Notes under the pieces: model-generated | What the model saw: the letters and a program-made list of their open reading frames with translations, nothing else | Databases searched by the model: none | What the model was told of the DNA's origin: nothing | Position numbers and translations under genes: made by a program | From: Betaproteobacteria bacterium | Lineage (GTDB): Bacteria; Pseudomonadota; Gammaproteobacteria; Burkholderiales; Burkholderiaceae | Length of the DNA stretch: 41,777 nucleotides | Direction of reading: 5' to 3' | Assembly (NCBI GenBank): GCA_947378095.1 | Contig: CANCIL010000003.1 | Location: 1 to 41,777 of the forward strand | Shown here: in pieces, positions 25,215-36,346 of the stretch | How positions within the stretch are numbered: the stretch's first letter is position 1 | Layout: every line of letters begins with the position of its first letter

Positions 25215-27266
25215 CTAGCGAACAAAAGGCAGGTAAGCGTATAAAACCCAGGCCAGCAATACCGCCAAGCCCGCAATCATTGCGAAGGCATAGTGATAGA
25301 GATAACCGGATTGCAAATGACGAATCAGACCAGCAAAGCGACCTACAGCATGCGCACTGCCGTTAACAAAGAAACCATCTATGACTTTCTGGTCTCCACG
25401 GTGCCATAGAATGCCGCCCACCCAGAGAAGTCCCTTAGCAAATACCGCTTGATTCAAATCATCAAGATAGTATTTGTTATCAAAGAGTTTTTTGATGGGC
25501 GCAAAGGTTTCAGCAAATTTCGCCGGCAATTTAGGAGCCCACAGATAGCCAATCGCCGCCGTCAGAACACCAAGTACCACCAAAAGTAACACTGGTGATG
25601 TAAATGCATGTAAGGCCATTGCAACTGGTCCATGGAATTCATCCTCAAGCTCTTTCATTACCGGATGACGCGCAATATCGATAAAGATGGAATCACCAAA
25701 GTAGGTACCGAACAATAAAGGCGTAATGGTGTAGAAGCCAATGATGACAGAAGGAATTGCCAGCAAAATCAGTGGCAAGGTCACCACCCAAGGAGATTCA
25801 TGTGGCTTCTCACCAGGAGCTAAACCATGATGAGCATGGTCATCGCCCTGCTCTGCATGCTCATGGTGATCATGTGAATCTGCATGTCCCCAACGGGCTT
25901 TTCCATGAAAGACCCAGAAGTACAGGCGGAACGAATACAAGGCCGTTACAAAAACGCTAGCCATAACTGCGAAATAGGCAAAGCCTGAACCAGGGATATG
26001 ACTAGCAGCTACCGCCTCAATGATGGAATCTTTAGAGTAGAAGCCAGAGAAGAAAGGTGTGCCGATCAGAGCCAAATTACCAAGCAACATCATGAGGCAG
26101 GTAATTGGCATGTACTTCCATAAACCACCCATCTTACGCATATCTTGCTCATGATGCATACCCAATATAACGCTACCTGCAGCGAGGAATAACAATGCCT
26201 TAAAGAAAGCATGGGTCATCAAGTGAAAGATGGCGACTGGATAAGCAGAGACGCCCAACGCTACCGTCATATAACCCAACTGAGACAATGTCGAATAAGC
26301 CACAACCCGTTTAATATCGGTTTGAACGATACCAAGAAATCCCATAAATAGCGCAGTAATCGAGCCGATTACCAGGATGAAGCTCAAAGCAACATCAGAG
26401 AGTTCAAACAAGGGTGACATTCGAGACACCATGAAGATACCTGCGGTCACCATAGTTGCCGCATGAATTAATGCTGAAATTGGCGTTGGGCCTTCCATGG
26501 AATCAGGCAACCATACGTGCAATGGAAATTGGGCTGACTTACCCATTGCCCCAATAAACAGGCAAATACAAGCAACTGTGACTAAATTCCAGCTTGTACC
26601 AGGCAAGGTTTGCGCAGCAAGAGCAGTATTTTGAGAGAAGATCACGTCATATTGCATTGAGCCTGTGCTGGCAAGCAGTAATCCAATGCCTAGGATGAAA
26701 CCAAAGTCACCAACACGGTTGACTAAGAAAGCTTTCATATTTGCAAATACGGCAGACTGTCGCTCGAAATAGAAACCAATCAAGAGATAGGAAACAACAC
26801 CTACTGCCTCCCATCCAAAAAAGAGTTGCAGTAAGTTATTACTCATCACCAGCATCAACATGGCAAATGTAAATAGTGAAATATAGGAGAAGAAGCGGTT
26901 ATAACCCTCCTCACCTTGCATGTAGCCAATAGTATAAATATGCACCATGAGTGATACAAAGGTCACTACACACATCATGGTTGCCGTCAATGGATCGATT
27001 AAGAAGCCAATATCCAGATTCAACTCACCCAACTGCATCCAACGGTAGACCGTACCATTGAAGTAAAAGCCATCCATCACTTGCGCCAACACATTGCAAG
27101 ACAAAGCAAAAGCAATGGCAACACCTAAAATAGTCACGAATTGACATGCGCCATGACCGATGCGATTACCGCCCAATTTTGTACCGAAGAAGCCAGCGAT
27201 GATGGAGCCGAATAAAGGCGCCAATGGAATCGCACAGAGAACGGGAATGTTTAAGGTCACTTGCAT
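25215..27266 (-). CDS. nuoL: NADH-quinone oxidoreductase subunit L
   Basis: The distal antiporter-like subunit of complex I, 683 residues against about 613 in E. coli. The conserved glutamate is in LFFGWEAVGVVSYLLIGFYF, the lysine/proline segment is GKSAQFPLHVWLPDSMEGPT, and VQTDIKRVVAYSTLSQLGYM follows. A histidine-rich loop (about 10 His in 30 residues, near 452-482) lies between membrane helices. The C-terminus keeps the long lateral helix and final anchor that clamp NuoM and NuoN. The extra length comes mostly from the His-rich loop and the segment after it. nuoK ends 2 bases upstream. Confidence 0.96.
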   Translation of the reverse strand: MQVTLNIPVLCAIPLAPLFGSIIAGFFGTKLGGNRIGHGACQFVTILGVAIAFALSCNVLAQVMDGFYFNGTVYRWMQLGELNLDIGFLIDPLTATMMCVVTFVSLMVHIYTIGYMQGEEGYNRFFSYISLFTFAMLMLVMSNNLLQLFFGWEAVGVVSYLLIGFYFERQSAVFANMKAFLVNRVGDFGFILGIGLLLASTGSMQYDVIFSQNTALAAQTLPGTSWNLVTVACICLFIGAMGKSAQFPLHVWLPDSMEGPTPISALIHAATMVTAGIFMVSRMSPLFELSDVALSFILVIGSITALFMGFLGIVQTDIKRVVAYSTLSQLGYMTVALGVSAYPVAIFHLMTHAFFKALLFLAAGSVILGMHHEQDMRKMGGLWKYMPITCLMMLLGNLALIGTPFFSGFYSKDSIIEAVAASHIPGSGFAYFAVMASVFVTALYSFRLYFWVFHGKARWGHADSHDHHEHAEQGDDHAHHGLAPGEKPHESPWVVTLPLILLAIPSVIIGFYTITPLLFGTYFGDSIFIDIARHPVMKELEDEFHGPVAMALHAFTSPVLLLVVLGVLTAAIGYLWAPKLPAKFAETFAPIKKLFDNKYYLDDLNQAVFAKGLLWVGGILWHRGDQKVIDGFFVNGSAHAVGRFAGLIRHLQSGYLYHYAFAMIAGLAVLLAWVLYAYLPFVR

Positions 27267-27268
27267 GA

Positions 27269-27577
27269 CTAGCCTTTTAGATGGTCAAGGTCTTCAGCAT
27301 TAATGGTGTCTACCTTACGGAACAGAACAACCAGAATTGCCAAACCAATCGCTGCTTCAGCAGCCGCGACAGTCAAAATAAAGAATACGAATACTTGACC
27401 AGCCATATCACCCAAATAGTGTGAGAAGGCTACAAAGTTCATGTTGACTGCAAGTAGCATGAGTTCAATAGCCATCAGCAAAACAATGACATTCTTGCGG
27501 TTCAAGAAAATACCGATAACGCTGGTAGCGAACAGAATGGCGCCAAGCACGAGGTAGTGAGCTAGAGTGATATTCAT
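27269..27577 (-). CDS. nuoK: NADH-quinone oxidoreductase subunit K
   Basis: A 102-residue subunit with three membrane helices in the complex I proton path. The two essential buried glutamates are visible: E38 in [16 protein letters not shown] and E74 in [14 protein letters not shown]. Length and motifs are standard. The ATG overlaps the nuoJ stop by four bases (ATGA), indicating coupled translation. Confidence 0.96.
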   Translation of the reverse strand: MNITLAHYLVLGAILFATSVIGIFLNRKNVIVLLMAIELMLLAVNMNFVAFSHYLGDMAGQVFVFFILTVAAAEAAIGLAILVVLFRKVDTINAEDLDHLKG

Positions 27578-28221
27578 TTTTTCTCTCCTCTAGCATCTTG
27601 TTTAGCAGCCATATCTGAACCCATTTTGACGATGCGCATGCGGTCTGCCGCGACCACATTCACCTGCTCATGAATATTTTGTGCTTTAGAGTCTTTACGA
27701 TTACGCAAGGTCAATGCAACAGCAGCAATAATCGCCACCAGTAGGATCACACCTGCTACTTCAAAGGCATACACATAATCAACAAAGATCAACATACCCA
27801 ATGCCTGGGTATTGTTTGCCATGATTTCTTCAGGCATGGGTTGAACTGGAGTTTTGGTGCCGATAAAACTGCGGATGATCACAATAGAAAGCTCTAGGAC
27901 AATTACCGCACCCATTAAGAAAGCCACTGGGAGGTATTTTTTAAAGTCACGACGTAAGTGCTCCAAATCAAGGTCTAACATCATCACCACGAATAGAAAT
28001 AAAACCATCACGGCGCCAACGTAAACCAAGATCAAAGCCAAACTTAAGAATTCTGCTTTAAGCAGCATCCAAAGACCAGATGCGCAAAAGAAAGCTAAGA
28101 CCAAAAACAGTGCAGCATGAACTGGGTTGCGGGCTGTAATCACGCGTAATGCAGAGATAACTAATAGCCCAGCAAAGCCGTAGAAGAAAACTGCGAATAA
28201 TGTAGATGGATCGAATGTCAT
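27574..28221 (-). CDS. nuoJ: NADH-quinone oxidoreductase subunit J
   Basis: A 215-residue membrane subunit of complex I with five helices, including the conserved [29 protein letters not shown] start (within residues 13-37) and the pi-bulge helix segment [20 protein letters not shown] near 62-81. The C-terminal 40 or so residues are hydrophilic and Lys/Gln/Asp-rich. It follows nuoI by 20 bases and overlaps nuoK. Confidence 0.95.
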   Translation of the reverse strand: MTFDPSTLFAVFFYGFAGLLVISALRVITARNPVHAALFLVLAFFCASGLWMLLKAEFLSLALILVYVGAVMVLFLFVVMMLDLDLEHLRRDFKKYLPVAFLMGAVIVLELSIVIIRSFIGTKTPVQPMPEEIMANNTQALGMLIFVDYVYAFEVAGVILLVAIIAAVALTLRNRKDSKAQNIHEQVNVVAADRMRIVKMGSDMAAKQDARGEKK

Positions 28222-28241
28222 TTTATTTACGCTCTATTCGA

Positions 28242-28733
28242 TTAACGATAAGGTGCATCAGCAGCACGATTAGCGGCAATCTCTTTTTCATACTTATCGC
28301 CCACAGCTAAAAGCATATCTTTAGTGAAATACAAGTCGCCACGCTTATCGCCAAAATATTCAAAGATGTTTGTTTCAACAATGGCATCAACTGGACAAGC
28401 CTCTTCGCAAAAGCCACAGAAAATACATTTTGTTAAATCAATGTCATAACGACTAGTTCTTCTAGTACCGTCGTCACGTTCCGCAGTCTCAATCGTGATT
28501 GCGTAGGCTGGGCACACTGCTTCACACAGCTTGCAACCAATACAACGCTCTTCACCATTCTCATAGCGACGTAAGGCATGCAAACCACGGAATCGACTCG
28601 ATAGCGGTGTCTTTTCTTCCGGATACTGCACGGTAATTTTTGGTTTAAAGAGATAGCGGCCTGTGATAGACATGCCAGTGAGGATGTCTTTGAGCATCAG
28701 GCTATCGAGGAATTGGGAAATTTTCTTAAACAT
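28242..28733 (-). CDS. nuoI: NADH-quinone oxidoreductase subunit I (8Fe ferredoxin-type)
   Basis: Carries the two [4Fe-4S] clusters N6a and N6b that pass electrons to NuoB. Both CxxCxxCxxxC motifs are complete: C64, C67, C70, C74 in [11 protein letters not shown], and C103, C106, C109, C113 in [11 protein letters not shown], each followed by proline. The N-terminal amphipathic region anchors the subunit at the membrane. Length 163 is the usual betaproteobacterial size. Confidence 0.96.
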   Translation of the reverse strand: MFKKISQFLDSLMLKDILTGMSITGRYLFKPKITVQYPEEKTPLSSRFRGLHALRRYENGEERCIGCKLCEAVCPAYAITIETAERDDGTRRTSRYDIDLTKCIFCGFCEEACPVDAIVETNIFEYFGDKRGDLYFTKDMLLAVGDKYEKEIAANRAADAPYR

Positions 28734-28744
28734 GATTAGTCAAC

Positions 28745-29818
28745 TTATTTCCAAATATTCCATGGTGAGACGACCCATGCGCCGATCACAACAACCCAAA
28801 ATACGGAGATCGGAATAAAAATCTTCCAGCCCAAACGCATGATCTGGTCATAGCGATAACGGGGCAAAGTAGCACGCAACCAAATAACGCAAGATAAGAG
28901 GAAGAATGTTTTTCCAAACAACCAGAAGAAACCGGGTATATCACGCAAGATCGGCAAATCGACAATGGGTAGCCAGCCGCCCAAGAACATAATCGATGCT
29001 ACTGCTGCGATCAAAATCATATTGGCGTATTCAGCCAAGAAAAACATGGCAAATGACATACCTGAGTACTCCACCATATGTCCTGCAACAATCTCAGACT
29101 CACCCTCAACCACGTCAAATGGATGACGGTTTGTTTCAGCAACACCCGAGATGAAATAAATTAAGAACATTGGCAAGAGTGGTAACCAATTCCAAGAAAG
29201 GAAGTTCAAGCCAAGGCTTGCAAAATATCCTTGCTCTTGTGAGGCAACGATCGTGCTTAGATTCAAAGAACCTGATGTCAGCAGTACCGTTACCAAAGCA
29301 AAGCCCATGGCAATTTCATAAGAAATCATTTGAGCAGATGCACGCATGGCGCCGAGAAATGGATACTTAGAGTTTGAAGACCAACCAGCAAGGATTACAC
29401 CGTAAACACCAATCGATGAAATTGCCATGATGTAAAGCAGCCCAGCATTGACATCGGCAAGAACCATCTTTGCCTGAAACGGAATCACAGCCCAAGCTGC
29501 GAAGGCAGGCATGATCACCATAATTGGCGCAATAAAGTACAACACCTTACTTGCTTGAGCAGGAGCAATAATCTCCTTCATCAGGAGTTTCAATGCATCA
29601 GCGATAGGCTGCAATAAACCCAGAGGACCAACGCGATTTGGTCCTAAACGAATATGCATCCAACCAATCAGCTTACGCTCCCATAAGGTAAGGTAAGCAA
29701 CGCAGCCAAACATAGGCAATACGATGATGACGATACGAATCAAAGCCCAAACTAGTGGCCATAAAGATCCAAAGATGGCTTCGCCATGTGTGGTGATGAG
29801 GTTTAAGAAGTTATCCAT
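28745..29818 (-). CDS. nuoH: NADH-quinone oxidoreductase subunit H
   Basis: A 357-residue membrane subunit with eight or nine helices that forms much of the quinone chamber. Characteristic stretches are [20 protein letters not shown] near 47-66, the acidic loop [19 protein letters not shown] in form [33 protein letters not shown], and [20 protein letters not shown] near the C-terminus. It sits between nuoG (8 bases) and nuoI (11 bases). Confidence 0.96.
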   Translation of the reverse strand: MDNFLNLITTHGEAIFGSLWPLVWALIRIVIIVLPMFGCVAYLTLWERKLIGWMHIRLGPNRVGPLGLLQPIADALKLLMKEIIAPAQASKVLYFIAPIMVIMPAFAAWAVIPFQAKMVLADVNAGLLYIMAISSIGVYGVILAGWSSNSKYPFLGAMRASAQMISYEIAMGFALVTVLLTSGSLNLSTIVASQEQGYFASLGLNFLSWNWLPLLPMFLIYFISGVAETNRHPFDVVEGESEIVAGHMVEYSGMSFAMFFLAEYANMILIAAVASIMFLGGWLPIVDLPILRDIPGFFWLFGKTFFLLSCVIWLRATLPRYRYDQIMRLGWKIFIPISVFWVVVIGAWVVSPWNIWK

Positions 29819-29826
29819 CTCTTACC

Positions 29827-32142
29827 TTATGCCTTACTTACCGCTACCGGACCAAACATGGGGCCTAATTTCGCACTAGCAACAGTACCTGCAGAAATTC
29901 TGACGGCACCTGGCGCTAGATTTGCTTCTAATGTAGCTGGCATATTTATGGATTGTCCGCCTTGAGTAACGCATACTAAATCGCCCTCAACCAAGCCCAA
30001 TTCAGAGAATAATTTTTTGCCTAAGCCAACTTGATTGCCTCGTTTTGCATCGCGTGTCAGCTGTAATGCTGATGAACGGCGCACAATCTGGTCGCCAGCA
30101 TATATATTGACATCGGATACACGCTCTAGCCCTGATTGCAGCGCTAGATTACTATTGCTTAGAGCATTAACACTAGAGCCATTATTGAGTTTTGCGCAAT
30201 AGTTTTCGCTTAAGGCTTCGCCAAGAACCTCTTCTGGCATATTGAATAAGAATCCATCCAACTCAATAAGTCCGCCCAATACTCTAAGGACTTTCCAGGC
30301 TGGACGTGAGTCACCCAAAGGCTTAACAGAAGGTTGGACTGTTTGAACTCTGCCTTCAGCATTTACAAAGGTTGATACTGTTTCAGTGAATGTTGAGATC
30401 GGCAGGATTACATCAGCCACCTCCAGTAGATCAGCACTCTGATATGCACTTAAGGCAATCACAGTATTTGCTTTCGCCAGAGCAGCGCGAGCCTGGGCAG
30501 GATTTGGTAAGTCGGCATCTGGCTCGATATTCATCAAGATCACCGCACGACGATCGCCCGAGAGTACTGATTCAACACCGGCACCATTAGCGTTAACAAG
30601 TGAGGCCCCTACCGCATTACCACCTACCGGCAAGAAACCGAGGGTAGCACCAGTGTTATCTGCAATAAATTGAGCTAACACATGTAAATCAGATGCATTT
30701 GGATGTGCAATCGCAGTCGAGCCTAGCAAGACGGCTGTTGACGAACCAGAAAGCAAGCTATCAGCTATCTTTTGCGCTTCAGCAGAAATTGACACACTAG
30801 GAGTTCCTGCAGGTACAGAAACTGATTTCGCCTTAGCGACAGCCAAAGTTACTTCACTAAGTGAATTAAGCCATGCGCTGGGCGCCGTAGCAATTGCTGT
30901 TACTGGAATCAGCCAATCATCACCACCTGCATCAAGACGCATTACTTGCAAGCCACGTTTTGCCGCTGTACGTAAACGTGCAGCAATAATCGGTTGATCT
31001 TTGCGCAAAAAACTACCAATGATTAATGCGCGATCTAGTTCGCCTAATTTTGCAATTGGCATTCCAAGCCAAGGCGCACTAGCTGCACCCTTCACGTTGG
31101 GCTGATGCAAACGTGTATCAATCTGATTGGAGCCTAAGCCGCGAACTATTTTTTGCAGGAGATGTAATTCTTCAGTACTGGAAATCGGGTGAGCTATTGC
31201 ACCTATAGATTCAGCGCCGCTTTCAGCAGAAATCGTTTTAAGTGAGTGAGCTACATAATCAAGAGCGGATTGCCAATCTGTTTCAAGCCATTGTCCACCT
31301 TGCTTGACCATTGGCGTCGTTATTCGATCTGCGCTATTGATCCCTTCATATGCAAAACGATCACGGTCACTAATCCAGCACTCATTGATTGCTTCATTCT
31401 CCAAAGCAACAACACGCATCACCTTGTTTGATTTAGTTTGGACGGTCGTATTAGCACCTAAGCTATCGTGCGGACTTACTGAACGTTTACGGCCCAATTC
31501 CCAAGTACGCGCAGCGTAGCGGAACGGCTTACTAGTTAAGGCCCCCACTGGACACAAATCAATCATGTTTCCAGAGAGCTCTGAATCTACTGTTTGACCT
31601 ACAAATGTGGTGATTTCTGAGTGCTCGCCACGGTTAATCATGCCTAATTCCATGACACCAGCAACTTCTTGACCAAAACGAACGCAGCGTGTGCAGTGAA
31701 TGCAACGGCTCATCTCTTGCATCGAGATTAATGGTCCAACATTCTTATGGAATACCACTCGCTTTTCTTCTTCGTAGCGAGAATTTGACTTACCGTATCC
31801 AACAGCTAAATCTTGCAACTGACACTCACCGCCTTGATCGCAAATGGGGCAATCTAACGGATGATTGATCAGTAAAAATTCCATTACAGAACGTTGTGCT
31901 TCAACAGCTTTAGCTGAGTGCGTAAATACCTTCATGCCTTGCGTAACAGGAGTAGCACAAGCTGGCAAAGGCTTGGGCGCCTTCTCAACTTCAACTAAAC
32001 ACATGCGACAGTTAGCGGCAATGGATAATTTTTTGTGATAGCAGAAGTGAGGAACGTAGGTGCCAAGCTTATTTGCAGCGTGCATCACCATCGAACCTTG
32101 CGGAACTTCTACCGTCTTACCATCTAATTCGATTTCTACCAT
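29827..32142 (-). CDS. nuoG: NADH-quinone oxidoreductase subunit G
   Basis: The large iron-sulfur subunit of the peripheral arm. The N-terminal part holds the [2Fe-2S] ligands (HFCYHKKLSIAANCRMC and a further Cys in LPACATPV), the His/Cys cluster region HPLDCPICDQGGECQLQD, and CIHCTRCVRFGQEVAG with the final Cys in IDLCPVGALTS. The rest is a molybdopterin-oxidoreductase-like domain. I start at the ATG at 32142 (771 residues, beginning MVEIELDGK as in relatives). A TTG at 32169 would add nine residues but has no ribosome binding site and sits 4 bases after the nuoF stop. Neither start has a strong Shine-Dalgarno sequence. Confidence 0.92.
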   Translation of the reverse strand: MVEIELDGKTVEVPQGSMVMHAANKLGTYVPHFCYHKKLSIAANCRMCLVEVEKAPKPLPACATPVTQGMKVFTHSAKAVEAQRSVMEFLLINHPLDCPICDQGGECQLQDLAVGYGKSNSRYEEEKRVVFHKNVGPLISMQEMSRCIHCTRCVRFGQEVAGVMELGMINRGEHSEITTFVGQTVDSELSGNMIDLCPVGALTSKPFRYAARTWELGRKRSVSPHDSLGANTTVQTKSNKVMRVVALENEAINECWISDRDRFAYEGINSADRITTPMVKQGGQWLETDWQSALDYVAHSLKTISAESGAESIGAIAHPISSTEELHLLQKIVRGLGSNQIDTRLHQPNVKGAASAPWLGMPIAKLGELDRALIIGSFLRKDQPIIAARLRTAAKRGLQVMRLDAGGDDWLIPVTAIATAPSAWLNSLSEVTLAVAKAKSVSVPAGTPSVSISAEAQKIADSLLSGSSTAVLLGSTAIAHPNASDLHVLAQFIADNTGATLGFLPVGGNAVGASLVNANGAGVESVLSGDRRAVILMNIEPDADLPNPAQARAALAKANTVIALSAYQSADLLEVADVILPISTFTETVSTFVNAEGRVQTVQPSVKPLGDSRPAWKVLRVLGGLIELDGFLFNMPEEVLGEALSENYCAKLNNGSSVNALSNSNLALQSGLERVSDVNIYAGDQIVRRSSALQLTRDAKRGNQVGLGKKLFSELGLVEGDLVCVTQGGQSINMPATLEANLAPGAVRISAGTVASAKLGPMFGPVAVSKA

Positions 32143-32173
32143 GCTCACTTTAAGATGTCCCGTGCTCAATAAC

Positions 32174-33472
32174 TTATAAAGGGGTTGCAGAATCTAAGCA
32201 GCGCTTATGTTCTACGTGATACGCAAACTCATCCATGTAATGCTTCAACATGCCACGCACTGGCATAGCTGCAGCATCGCCTAAAGCGCAAATCGTACGA
32301 CCCTGAATGTTGGCTGCCACATCGTTTAGCAAATCCATATCTTCTGGACGTCCTTGACCATGCTCAATACGATGAACAATGCGCCATAACCAGCCGGTTC
32401 CTTCACGACATGGTGTGCATTGGCCACAGGATTCTTCATGATAGAAATAGGACAAGCGCTCTAAGGCACGAACCATACAACGGGTTTCGTTCATCACAAT
32501 GACAGCGCCTGACCCCAACATGGATCCTGCCTTAGCAATGCTGTCGTAATCCATCGTCAGATCCATCATCTGAGCGCCTGGAACTACAGGCGCAGAGGAA
32601 CCACCAGGAATAACTGCCTTTAGGGTCTTACCATCACGCATTCCACCTGCCAACTTGAGTAACTCTGCAAATGGAGTGCCTAATGGAATTTCATAGTTGC
32701 CAGGATGAACTACGTCGCCAGACACTGAAAAGATTTTGGTTCCACCATTATTAGGCTTACCCAGATCCAAATAGGCCTGCCCACCAATAGCCAATATGAA
32801 TGGCACGGCTGCAAATGTTTCGGTGTTATTGATTGTGGTCGGTTTTCCATACAAACCAAAACTCGCCGGAAATGGTGGCTTGAATCGAGGTTGGCCCTTT
32901 TTGCCTTCCAAGGACTCTAGTAAGGCTGTTTCTTCACCGCATATATAAGCACCCCAACCAGGAGATGCATGCAATTGGAATGAAAAATCGCTACCTAATA
33001 TTTTGTCGCCTAAGTAACCAGCTGTACGGGCTTCTTCTAAAGCCTCTTCAAAGCGTGAATAGACTTCCCAAATTTCACCATGGATATAGTTATAGCCAGT
33101 GCTGATGCCCATCGTGTAAGCACCAATAATCATGCCTTCAATCAAAGCGTGTGGGTTGTAACGCATGATGTCGCGGTCTTTAAATGTACCCGGCTCACCT
33201 TCATCACTATTGCAAACTAAATATTTCTGCCCCGGGAATTGACGTGGCATAAAACTCCACTTCAAGCCTGTTGGGAAGCCCGCACCACCACGACCGCGCA
33301 GTGATGAAGCTTTTAATTCAGCAATGATGGCATCTGGTGCAACCTTATCATTAATCAAACGACGTAATTGCTGATAACCACCACGACTCTCATAATCTTT
33401 TAAACGCCAGTTGTCACCATTCAGTCCCGCAAGGATCAAAGGCTTGATGTGACGATCGTGCAAGCTGGTCAT
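32174..33472 (-). CDS. nuoF: NADH-quinone oxidoreductase subunit F (NADH- and FMN-binding)
   Basis: Catalyses NADH oxidation through FMN and cluster N3. The 432 residues include the glycine-rich NADH site [16 protein letters not shown], the FMN site [17 protein letters not shown], and [18 protein letters not shown]. The N3 cluster ligands are CGQCTPC near 350-356 plus a distal Cys in TICALGDAA near 395. The ATG overlaps the nuoE stop by four bases, so FMN and [2Fe-2S] subunits are produced together. Confidence 0.96.
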   Translation of the reverse strand: MTSLHDRHIKPLILAGLNGDNWRLKDYESRGGYQQLRRLINDKVAPDAIIAELKASSLRGRGGAGFPTGLKWSFMPRQFPGQKYLVCNSDEGEPGTFKDRDIMRYNPHALIEGMIIGAYTMGISTGYNYIHGEIWEVYSRFEEALEEARTAGYLGDKILGSDFSFQLHASPGWGAYICGEETALLESLEGKKGQPRFKPPFPASFGLYGKPTTINNTETFAAVPFILAIGGQAYLDLGKPNNGGTKIFSVSGDVVHPGNYEIPLGTPFAELLKLAGGMRDGKTLKAVIPGGSSAPVVPGAQMMDLTMDYDSIAKAGSMLGSGAVIVMNETRCMVRALERLSYFYHEESCGQCTPCREGTGWLWRIVHRIEHGQGRPEDMDLLNDVAANIQGRTICALGDAAAMPVRGMLKHYMDEFAYHVEHKRCLDSATPL

Positions 33473-33975
33473 GCTACTTTCCCTTCTGCACGAAGCTCAT
33501 TTAATAGAGCATCAATCTTTTCTTTACTCATAAAGCTGCACATACGCTTGTCATTAACGAGCATCACCGGAGAGTCACCGCAAGCACCCATGCACTCACC
33601 CTCTTTCAGAGTAAAAGTGCCACAAGGGGTGGTCTCGTTATAGCCAATACCCAAGGTTTCCTTGAGATAGCTTGCTGCAGTTTCACCATGAGTTAATTGG
33701 CATGGCAAATTAGTACAAATGACTAACTTATATTTACCAATTGGCTTGGTGTTGTACATGTTGTAGAAGGTTGCCACTTCATCTACTGCAATAGTTGGCA
33801 TTTCTAAGATTTGCGCAACAGTTGCAATCACTTCAGGAGAAACCCAGCCTACCTCGGATTGAGCAGCGATCAAGGAAGCCATCACAGCAGACTGCTTTTG
33901 CTCTGGTGGATATTTGGCGACGTTACGGGCAATGTCTGCCAGCGTTCTGTCGGATAGTTGAAGAGTGGTTGTCAT
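33469..33975 (-). CDS. nuoE: NADH-quinone oxidoreductase subunit E (thioredoxin-like [2Fe-2S])
   Basis: A 168-residue peripheral subunit with cluster N1a. The four ligands are C87 and C92 in [10 protein letters not shown], and C128 and C132 in [11 protein letters not shown]. The helical N-terminal part precedes the thioredoxin-like fold. It starts 23 bases after nuoD and overlaps nuoF. Confidence 0.96.
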   Translation of the reverse strand: MTTTLQLSDRTLADIARNVAKYPPEQKQSAVMASLIAAQSEVGWVSPEVIATVAQILEMPTIAVDEVATFYNMYNTKPIGKYKLVICTNLPCQLTHGETAASYLKETLGIGYNETTPCGTFTLKEGECMGACGDSPVMLVNDKRMCSFMSKEKIDALLNELRAEGKVA

Positions 33976-33998
33976 TAAATAATCCTTGGCACGCTGTA

Positions 33999-35252
33999 TT
34001 AGCGGTCAATCTCCCCGAACACAATATCCTGCGTACCAATAATGGTTACGGCATCAGCCAACATATGGCCACGCGACATCTCATCCATGGCAGATAGATG
34101 CACAAATCCTGGAGCACGAATCTTCATGCGGTATGGCTTATTAGCACCATCCGAAATCAAGTAAATACCAAACTCGCCTTTAGGGTGTTCAACAGCTGAA
34201 TAAGCTTCGCCATCAGGAACGTGGATACCTTCAGTAAAGAGTTTGAAATGGTGAATCAACTCTTCCATATTAGTCTTCATATCTACGCGCTTGGGTGGAG
34301 CAACCTTATGGTTGTCAGACATGACAGGACCTGGATTTGCTTTTAACCAAGCAACGCATTGCTTAATGATTCGGTTAGATTGACGCATCTCTTCCATGCG
34401 CACTAAATAGCGGTCGTAAGAATCGCCGTTCACACCCACTGGAATATCAAAGTCGAGGCGATCATATACTTCGTATGGTTGCTTCTTACGTAAATCCCAC
34501 TCGATCCCAGAACCACGCAGCATGGGGCCTGTGAAACCCAGTTGCAGTGCTCTCTCAGGAGTCACAATGCCGATATTGACTAAGCGCTGTTTCCAAATAC
34601 GGTTGTCGGTTAAAAGGTTGCAGTATTCATCAACATTGGCATCAAAGCCTTGTGTAAATTGATCAATGAAATCGAGCAAGGATCCACTACGATTTTCATT
34701 TAAACGTTTTACTGCAGAAGTACTGCGAATCTTTGACTTGCTATATTGCGCCATTTGATCAGGCAGATCGCGATATACGCCACCTGGACGATAGTAGGCA
34801 GCATGCATACGCGCACCGGAAACAGCTTCGTACATATCAAAAATATCTTCACGATCGCGGAAGGCATAAAGGAATACGGCCATTGCGCCAACGTCTAGAC
34901 CATGGCAACCAATCCAGAGTAAGTGATTCAATAAACGAGTCAGCTCGTCATACATCACACGAATATATTGCGCACGCAATGGGACATCTACCTGCAATAA
35001 CTTTTCAATCGCCATTACATAAGCATGCTCATTGGACATCATGGATACATAATCCAAGCGATCCATATAAGGTACGTTCTGAATCCAGGTCCGAGTTTCA
35101 GCTAACTTCTCAGTAGCACGATGCAGTAAACCAATATGGGGATCAGCGCGCTGAATGACTTCTCCATCCAACTCTAAAACCAAGCGCAATACACCATGCG
35201 CAGCAGGATGCTGAGGGCCAAAGTTGAGGGTGTAGTTCTTAATTTGTGCCAT
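33999..35252 (-). CDS. nuoD: NADH-quinone oxidoreductase subunit D (49 kDa-type)
   Basis: A 417-residue subunit related to NiFe-hydrogenase large subunits that lines the quinone site with NuoB. The N-terminal loop [14 protein letters not shown] is near residues 12-25. Later come [41 protein letters not shown], and the C-terminal [11 protein letters not shown] and [23 protein letters not shown] in family positions. It is separate from nuoC, unlike the fused nuoCD of E. coli. nuoC ends 3 bases upstream. Confidence 0.96.
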   Translation of the reverse strand: MAQIKNYTLNFGPQHPAAHGVLRLVLELDGEVIQRADPHIGLLHRATEKLAETRTWIQNVPYMDRLDYVSMMSNEHAYVMAIEKLLQVDVPLRAQYIRVMYDELTRLLNHLLWIGCHGLDVGAMAVFLYAFRDREDIFDMYEAVSGARMHAAYYRPGGVYRDLPDQMAQYSKSKIRSTSAVKRLNENRSGSLLDFIDQFTQGFDANVDEYCNLLTDNRIWKQRLVNIGIVTPERALQLGFTGPMLRGSGIEWDLRKKQPYEVYDRLDFDIPVGVNGDSYDRYLVRMEEMRQSNRIIKQCVAWLKANPGPVMSDNHKVAPPKRVDMKTNMEELIHHFKLFTEGIHVPDGEAYSAVEHPKGEFGIYLISDGANKPYRMKIRAPGFVHLSAMDEMSRGHMLADAVTIIGTQDIVFGEIDR

Positions 35253-35255
35253 GAC

Positions 35256-35855
35256 TTAAACCGGACCTCCGTACTGCTCTTCGCGAACGATACGAGGCGT
35301 AATCTCACGCGCTTCAATTGTCACTGGTTGATAGACGACACGTTTTAACTCTGGGTCATAGCGCATCTCTACAGTGCCGCTGATTGGGAAATCTTTTCTG
35401 AATGGGTGGCCAATGAAGCCATAATCCGTCAAGATGCGACGTAGGTCATCATGACCTTCAAATAGAATTCCATAAAGGTCAAACGCTTCCCGCTCAAACC
35501 AGTTAGCTGAATTCCATACCGGAGTAATAGAGGCAACCAAAGGGTAGCTTTCGTCCGAAGCAAATACCCGCACGCGTAAACGCCAGTTATGCTCTATAGA
35601 GAGTAAGTGGCTCACAACACCAAAGCGCTGGCCACCCCATGCGCCATCGCGAAAATCTTGGTAATCAACACCACAGAGATCAATCAATTGCTCAAAAGCT
35701 AAAGATGGGTCATCACGCAGCATCATGGCAGACTCAAAATAAGTATCTGCATTCACGACCACAGTGACTTCACCCAATGCAATCTCAATAGATTGCGCGC
35801 GCTTACCTAAGACTTTCTCTAGATTGGCGGCAAGTTGCACTAAACGATCTGACAT
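35256..35855 (-). CDS. nuoC: NADH-quinone oxidoreductase subunit C (30 kDa-type)
   Basis: A 199-residue peripheral subunit of complex I. The 30 kDa signature is near residues 117-152: [17 protein letters not shown], then [20 protein letters not shown]. The C-terminus has [14 protein letters not shown]. It stands alone rather than fused to nuoD. nuoB ends 3 bases upstream. Confidence 0.95.
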   Translation of the reverse strand: MSDRLVQLAANLEKVLGKRAQSIEIALGEVTVVVNADTYFESAMMLRDDPSLAFEQLIDLCGVDYQDFRDGAWGGQRFGVVSHLLSIEHNWRLRVRVFASDESYPLVASITPVWNSANWFEREAFDLYGILFEGHDDLRRILTDYGFIGHPFRKDFPISGTVEMRYDPELKRVVYQPVTIEAREITPRIVREEQYGGPV

Positions 35856-35858
35856 AAC

Positions 35859-36341
35859 TTAAGCCTTCCGCGCAATCGTACTAGTGCGTGCAATCTTTGA
35901 TTGCAATTGAATAATTCCATAGATCAAGGCTTCTGCAGTTGGAGGGCAGCCAGGAACATAAATATCTACTGGCACGATACGGTCACAACCGCGCACTACT
36001 GAGTAAGAGTTATGGTAGTAGCCACCACCATTGGCGCAAGAACCCATGGAAATTACCCAACGTGGCTCTGGCATTTGGTCATAAACCTTGCGCAAGGCAG
36101 GAGCCATTTTATTGCAGAGGGTTCCAGCAACAATCATTAAGTCAGATTGACGAGGAGATGGTCTGAACACCACACCAAAGCGATCCAAGTCATAACGGGA
36201 GGCTCCAGCATGCATCATTTCTACTGCGCAACAGGCCAAGCCAAAGGTCATAGGCCACAGCGATCCATTTCGAGTCCAGTTAATTAACTGGTCTGCAGTA
36301 GTGGTAACAAATCCTTCTTTGAGAACGCCTTCTAATGCCAT
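35859..36341 (-). CDS. nuoB: NADH-quinone oxidoreductase subunit B (cluster N2)
   Basis: Carries the terminal [4Fe-4S] cluster N2 that reduces quinone. All four ligands are present: the tandem C37-C38 in [13 protein letters not shown]102 in [12 protein letters not shown], and C132 in [13 protein letters not shown] start at the ATG at 36341 (160 residues, [11 protein letters not shown]), with GGGAG 8 bases upstream and 5 bases after the nuoA stop. A longer in-frame opening to 36440 would overlap nuoA by about 95 bases and has no family support. Confidence 0.95.
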
Positions 36342-36346
36342 ATCGA

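Noticed and set aside
34733-35116. A 127-codon open frame on the plus strand inside nuoD
   Set aside because: It is antisense to a strongly conserved gene, and its protein has skewed His/Arg content with no recognisable domain.
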